This document shows, one piece after another, positions 1 to 6,000 of a stretch of DNA of 6,955 bases. The translations under genes were made by a program, and so were the position numbers. The DNA comes from Planctomycetota bacterium (GTDB taxonomy: Bacteria; Planctomycetota; Planctomycetia; Pirellulales; Pirellulaceae), in contig JAPLNJ010000265.1 of the NCBI GenBank assembly GCA_026692885.1, positions 1 to 6,955 on the forward strand, in the 5' to 3' direction. Under the pieces are notes generated by a model. That model did no database searches and was not told where the DNA came from. It worked only from the letters and a program-made list of their open reading frames with translations. Numbering within the stretch: the stretch's first letter is position 1; every line of letters begins with the position of its first letter.

Positions 1-38
1 GACGACGTCGCTACGGCGTCGACGGTGGCCACCGGCAC
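1..38 (-). repeat. Beginning of a seventh P/Homo B domain (cut by the window edge)
   Basis: After the Ala/Thr-rich linker (ALAATTVNASR) the frame reads VPVATVDAVATSS, the same opening as the other units (VP, then a strand, then TSS/SST). The rest lies beyond the left edge, so the array has at least seven members. Confidence 0.75.
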
Positions 39-3000
39 CCGGCTCGCGTTCACCGTCGTCGCAGCGAGCGCGGTCGCTTGCGGAGCGAGCGTCAGCGACC
101 ACCTTTCCAATACACCCGGTTTGATCGGATGCGTGTCGGTCAGTTCGAGCGTCCAGACGCCGTTGGGGCTCTGGTTATCGTAGGCAGACAAGAGTCCCGC
201 GGGACGAAACCGTCCCGTAAACAGCGCACTGCCCGTGACCAAGCTGCTTGTCGCTTCGTCGTCCAGGGTGGTCTGGCGGAAGTCGGCACCGCTGCCACCC
301 ACGTCGCGAAACAGCTCCACGCGAGTCCCCCACGGGCTGGTGAGGTATCCGCTCAGCTGTCCATCCGCAGGATGCCGCAAATCGAACGTCAGGTCCAGAT
401 CGGACAGCTGGCCCACAAAGTTCTCGACCACCAGCGTCGAGGTCACTGTGGTGGGGGCCATGACCTCCAGGGGTGGCGCGGAAGAATCGTGAGCGACCGC
501 TGGCGACGGGAACGTCAACGACAACCCCCACCCCTCCAGGATTCCCCGCTGCGCAGGGTAAGTGTCGACTATCTCCAGGGTCCAAATGCCGTTCGGATCT
601 TGGCCGTCGAAGGCGGACAAGGCCTGTCCCGGACGAAAGCGGCCGGTGAACGGGGCCGCGCCTGCGGCGATGGGTAGTGCCGCCTCGTCGTCCAGCCTCG
701 TCTGGCGGAAGTTGGCGCCGTGGCCGCCGATCTCCCCAAACAATTCCACACGGGTGCCCGTGGGGCTGGTCAGGAAGACGATCAGATCCTGGGTCGAGGG
801 GTGCGCCACGTCGAGCACCACGTCCAGATCCTGCACGCTCCCGGAGAAGCCCGTGAGGTCGAGGGACGAAATCAGCGTGGCCGCCCGCACCACGTCGAGT
901 GGAACCTCGCTCGAGGCGACGGAAATGGGGGGCGGCAACAGCGGGAGGGGCGTCAGCACGAGAGACCAGCTTTGGAGTACCCCTTGGTCCGCGAAAGCGC
1001 TGTCGAGGAGGCTAAGAATCCACACGCCGTTGGGGTCTTCGCCCGCAAAGGACGACAGGGGCTGCTGGGGACGAAAATGGCCGATAAAGGGGGCCTGGCC
1101 GTCGCCGATGCCGATGGCCGCTCCGTCATCCAAGGTGGTACCTTGGAAATTGTCGCCACTCCAGCCCACTCTGTTGAACAATTCCACACATGTTCCTGAG
1201 GGGCTGGTCAGCGAGGCCTGCAGGTCGGCATCCCAGGTGTGCGTGATATCCACTACCACATCCACGTCGAAGAGCACGCCCGTGAAAGCGTTCACGGTCA
1301 GCGTCGAAGATATGGGCTGGAAGTCGAGGATTGGCACGGGAACCTGCGTCGCTGCCACGGAGAGTCCGGGAGTACGTGGAGCGCTCGTCACCGCCAGCGA
1401 CCAGTTCTCCAGTTTCCCCGCCGGGCCGGTGCCGGTATCGAAGAGTTCCAACGTCCACACCCCGTTCGGATCTTGGCCGTCGAAGGCCGCGAGAAGTCCT
1501 TGCGGCTGAAACCGGCCGGTAAACGGTGCGATGGCGTTGCCGATCCAGCCCGGCGCTTCGTCATCCAGCGTGGTCTGACGTAGGTCGCTGCCGGACCCGT
1601 CCAAGTTGCTAAACAGCGTAACACGCGTACCCGAGGGGCTGATGAGGTGGGCCCACAAACCTGCTGGCGACGGATCAGTGATATCCACCGTGACATCCAA
1701 GTCGAAGACCATGCCGCTGAGTCCGGCGAGGGTCAATGTCGAAGTCGTCGCCGCGGCACCCACGGTCTCGAGCGGGACCTGCGTCGAGGCGAATGAAATC
1801 GCGGGAGTCAGGATTAACGCCCAGTCCTCCAGGGTCCCCGTGCATGCGTTAGACGAGTCGTCGTAGATTTCAAGCGTCCAAGTCCCATGGGGATCCTGGC
1901 CGTCAAAAACCGACAGCGCCTGCGCCGGGCGAAAGCGGCCTGTGAAGGGAGAAAACCCCTCATCCGCGGCGAGATCCGCTTCGTCGTCCAGCCGCGTGTT
2001 GCGGAAATTCCCACCGTTGCCGCCCAGCCAGCTGAAAAGGCAAATCCGCGTGCCGGCCGGACTGGTCAGGTACACGGCGAGATCGGTGTCTCGAAAGTGC
2101 GTGATGTCCAGCCTCACGTCCACGTCGGCCAAGGTACCTGCGAAATCCGCGACGGTCAGCTGGGACGTGACCGTCTGCCCATCCACCGTCGGCAGCGGAA
2201 CGTCCGGCGCGACGAAGATCGGGACGGGTGTCAACCACAGCGTCCAACCGTCCAGGGTGCGGAGTGACTCAGGAACCGTGGCCGTAAGCTCCAGCGTCCA
2301 GACGCCATTCGGGTCCTCGTCGTTAAACGCGGACAGCGGTGTCTCAGGATGGAAACGCCCGACAAAAAGACCGCCCTGGTCGACGAGGGCAGCTTCTGCG
2401 GCATCATCCAGCGTGGTGTCGGGAAACTGGCCGGTGCCTCGCAACAGCAAGAGTCGCGTGCCCGCCGGGCTGGTGAGATAGACCCGAAGTTCGCCCGCTC
2501 CCCCGCCCGTGACGCGGAGCCCCACATCCAGATCGGCGATGGCCCCGACAAAACCGCTGACGCTCGAGTGCGAGACGACGGTGGCCGTGTCACGAATCAC
2601 GACCGGAACGTCCGTCGAGTTGACCGTCGTCGGCAGGCCGCCGCGAGCGGTAGCCACGAGGAAGTCCTGGGCACCGTCCCGATTCCAGTCCGCGACGACC
2701 GCGCTCTGAGGGTCCAGCCCGGTAGCCGACTGGTCGCTCACGGGAAACGCGAGCGTGGGCGTGGTCTGCAGCCAGCCTGCCGGGCTGATCTCGACCGCGC
2801 GGTAGGGCCCTGGCGCCAGGCCGGAGAAGGCGTACGAACCCGTTTCATCGGTGTCGGGCGTCTGCGGATCGTCCGCCAGGGTCCGCGTCTGCGGTTCCCC
2901 GGAATCAACCACCCCGTCGCCATCCAAATCCAGAAAGATCGTCCAGTTGGCCAGTCCCGGTTCGCCGACATCGCGTTGGCCGTTGCCATTGAGATCGTTG

Positions 3001-6000
3001 AACTTGGTCCCACGCAGGCTCCCGTAGTAGAGTTCGACGGCCCCGATGTCTGGCCAGAGATCGCCGTCCCCATCTCCGTCTTGGGGACGTAGAATTCCGC
3101 GCTGATCTACCGACGGCGCATAACGCGGGTTCGCCCGATCAATGGCGGGACTTCCCAGCAGGGGCTCGTGCGTGGGCACCGGACCGCCGTTGTCCGCCAG
3201 CGGTCCCAGACGCGGATCGAGGGGGGGGTAGAACACGCCGACCTGGTCATTTTCCAGTCCATCGGCGAACCCCACTGCGCCGCTACCGAAGCCAATCAGG
3301 TTGTTCCCCAGCGAAATGAAACCCCCGGCCACGTCGGCAGGATAACCGTACCCGTCCAACTGCACCGTGTTGCTTGCCACAATCGTGTTGCCGACCAACA
3401 CCGTGACTCCACTTTCCACGTAGATCCCGCCACCCGTTCCGAAACTGATGCCGTCGAAGACCGTGCTGTTGCCGAAGATCGTGCCGTGGATGAGCTCCGC
3501 TTCGCCAGCCAGCATCAGCAGACCGCCGCCGTGGTTGCCCTCCGTATGATTACCACTCACCGTGCTGTTCCGCAGTTGGAGCGTCGTCAGCCCCGGTGCT
3601 CCGTCGAGCACGATGCCGCCACCACCGAAGGTCGCCTGATTGGCCGCCACGGTGCTGCTTTCCACGGCTAACTGACCTCCGTTCAGCACTCCGCCGCCCT
3701 TCCAGGCCGCGTTGCGATCGATCAGGATGGAGTTCAACACGGCGATACCCTGGTTATAGAGGCCGCCCCCGGATGCGGTGGCGACGTTGTTCGTGACACG
3801 GCTGTCGGCCATGCTGAGCGTGCCCCAGGACGCCACCCCGCCACCATCGCGGGCGGTGTTTCCTGCAAGCAGGCTGCCCAGAATGCTCAACTCGCCGTTC
3901 TGATTCCGGATACCGCCACCCTCTGCCAGGGTCTGGCCGCCGGTGACAACTACGTTCTGCAGTGTCAGCCGCACGCCCGGAAACACATCCAACACGCGGT
4001 CGATCTGCTGGCCGTCGATAACCGTGTTGCCAAGCAACCGGTCGCCAGCCGCTCGGATCGCCTGCACCACGCGGTCGCCAACTTCCGCAACGGAAGCAGT
4101 TGCCGCCACCACGATCGGTTCGTTTCCCAGAAGCACTTGCCCATCCCGATCGAACTCGAACCGGACGGTCCGCTCACCGTAGGTCAGCGAAAACGATTCG
4201 CCGTCGGCGAGGGCTTGCCCCATCCCGGTCTGCGACAACAGGCCGCTGCCCGACGCATCGACGATCCAATCCTGGCCCCAGAATGCAATCCTGTCGCCGT
4301 TCGCCCGAGGCGGCACCGGGACGCCGAAAAAGGTGTCCTCCACGGCGGCGACGATCCGGGCGGCAACCGCACTGGCCGCATCACTGCTCGCGAAACGCAA
4401 CGGGTAGTGCCCACCCTGGACGGTTCCGTCGGCATCGAATTCGTAGATGACGGCTTGCGTACCGTTGCTGATGCGCAGGATTCCGCCATCGACGAGCTCG
4501 CTGCCGGCCGGGACCGCCAATCCTAAGGAGGGAAGTTCGAGGCACAAATCGGTCGCCGTTTGCGACTGCCGCAAGGCCGGACTACCGACGACGAGGGATA
4601 ATCCCTCCCGCCACGGTATCGCCACGATCGCATCGCCGATGTCGACGTATTGCGGCTCCAGGGCCGGTCGCGCTCCGGCCCCGATCAGGGTCAGGTCATC
4701 GCGAATGTCCAAGTCACCCGTCGCCGCAAGATCCTCCTCCGCACCCGCCCGGCTCAGGTGGAAGTCGCCGGCCGGGAGAAAAATCGTATTCGGCCCCGGC
4801 AGCGCATTGGCTTCCATAACCGCCGCCCGCAGCGTGCTCTTGCCATTCGCGTCCAGACTGGCCGCGTTGCCCGGATTCTCGTCGACCGTGTCTTCGAAGC
4901 TGTTGACGCGAAACTGACCAAGATCGAGCACATCGACGACGAAACTACCGAGGAGTCCAGAATTCGCCGCGTTGGCGGGGACGCTCACATCGGTGACTTC
5001 GCCTGGCTGCAAGTAAATCTCATACGTGCCGTTGTCCTGGTAATCCCAGCTACCGCCGGGCGGCGTCAGACGATACCGGGCGGTCAGCGTGGGGGTGGAA
5101 GCCGTCGGAACTACGTCGACGAACGTGACCGGAAACGTCGCGCCACCCCCGCTACGCCGCACGAGCAGATCGGCAGAACCGAGACTGCTGACATCGACAG
5201 CCAGATTATCGTCGAAACGGACTGCGATATCCTGTCTGGTCCCCCCCGCGACTTCGACCGACTCGCTGCCCGATACCAGTCGGGCACGGGGCGCGTACAG
5301 ATCCAGTTGCAACGAGCGGGCGGCATTCAATCGCCCGCCGCTGGCGATCAGGCCGCGATCGGACGCCATGGGCAGTGGGTCGACGCCACCCAGCAAGGCC
5401 TGACGCACCTCGACCACCGTTGCATCGTCCGGCAGTTGGGCAAACACCAACGCCGCCGCGCCACTCACAAACGGCGTGGCCATGCTCGTCCCGCTGCGCA
5501 GTCCATAGCCTCCGCCGACAGTCGTGCTGAGGATGTCTAGGCCCGGAGCCGCGAGGTCCACCGAAATCGGGCCGAAGTTGAAATAGGGAACCAAGTGGTC
5601 GTCCCGGTCGGTCGCGGCGACGCTGATCACGTTCGGCAAGTCGTAACTGGCCGGATAAACCGGTGCCTGATCGTTGTTGTTGCCGCGGCGAAAGGCATTG
5701 CCGTTGCCGGCACCGGCAACAAACAGGATCTGTTGTGCTCCAGCGACGGCGATGGCGTCTCTTAAACCCTGGCTGAAACCCTCCTTGCTGACCCAGCTGT
5801 TGTTGACCACCTGGACGTTGATCCCCCGATCCGTGATCCCTCGGTCCGGCTGCGTCAGCCAGAGGTTTCGCATCAGCCGGAGGTAGTTCGTCGCGGCAAT
5901 CGCGTCGGCGATGTAGCCGTCATTGTTGACGCCCAGGAACTTCAGCGGCAGGATCGACGTTTGGCCCGCCACGCCTGCCACGCCCACGCCGTTGTTCGAC

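Larger units (their letters stand above)
4026..4670 (-). other. Insertion interrupting the beta-helix, holding a duplicated module (residues 762-976)
   Basis: Related proteins usually read from LTLIGAGA almost directly into TVIDG...DRVFDV. Here LTLIGAGA (ending near residue 761) and NTVIDGQQIDRVLDV (from residue 976) are separated by about 215 residues. The insertion starts with an unassigned stretch (about 762-817, including AIVAIPWREGLSLVVG and one of the rare cysteines, Cys804). It continues with two related units (listed separately) and a linker with DRIAFWGQDWIVDASGSG. The reading frame is maintained through both junctions, so this is a domain insertion and not an assembly error of one or two bases. 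The extent is inferred from family expectation. Confidence 0.6.

Noticed and set aside
562..1509. Long plus-strand open frame (315 codons) opposite the P domains, with similar ones at 78-677, 1942-2481 and 2349-3092
   Set aside because: Their translations show no recognisable domain, are rich in Ser/Arg/Pro, and merely mirror the periodicity of the minus-strand P-domain repeats. High GC content lowers stop frequency on the opposite strand.
39..2609. Regular repeat period of about 420-440 bases, considered as a CRISPR array, satellite or mobile-element repeat
   Set aside because: The period is a whole number of codons, varies between units (136-147 codons), and conserves protein motifs instead of DNA. 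It is a protein-domain array.
4026..4670. Possibility that the interruption of the beta-helix is a frameshift or a misassembly
   Set aside because: The frame is unchanged on both sides, and the inserted segment itself encodes two related, well-formed protein units in the same frame.
4650..5540. Plus-strand open frame of 296 codons opposite the beta-sandwich and CSLREA-like region
   Set aside because: It is antisense to a continuous coding frame with clear domain content. The product is Arg/Gln-rich without family features.
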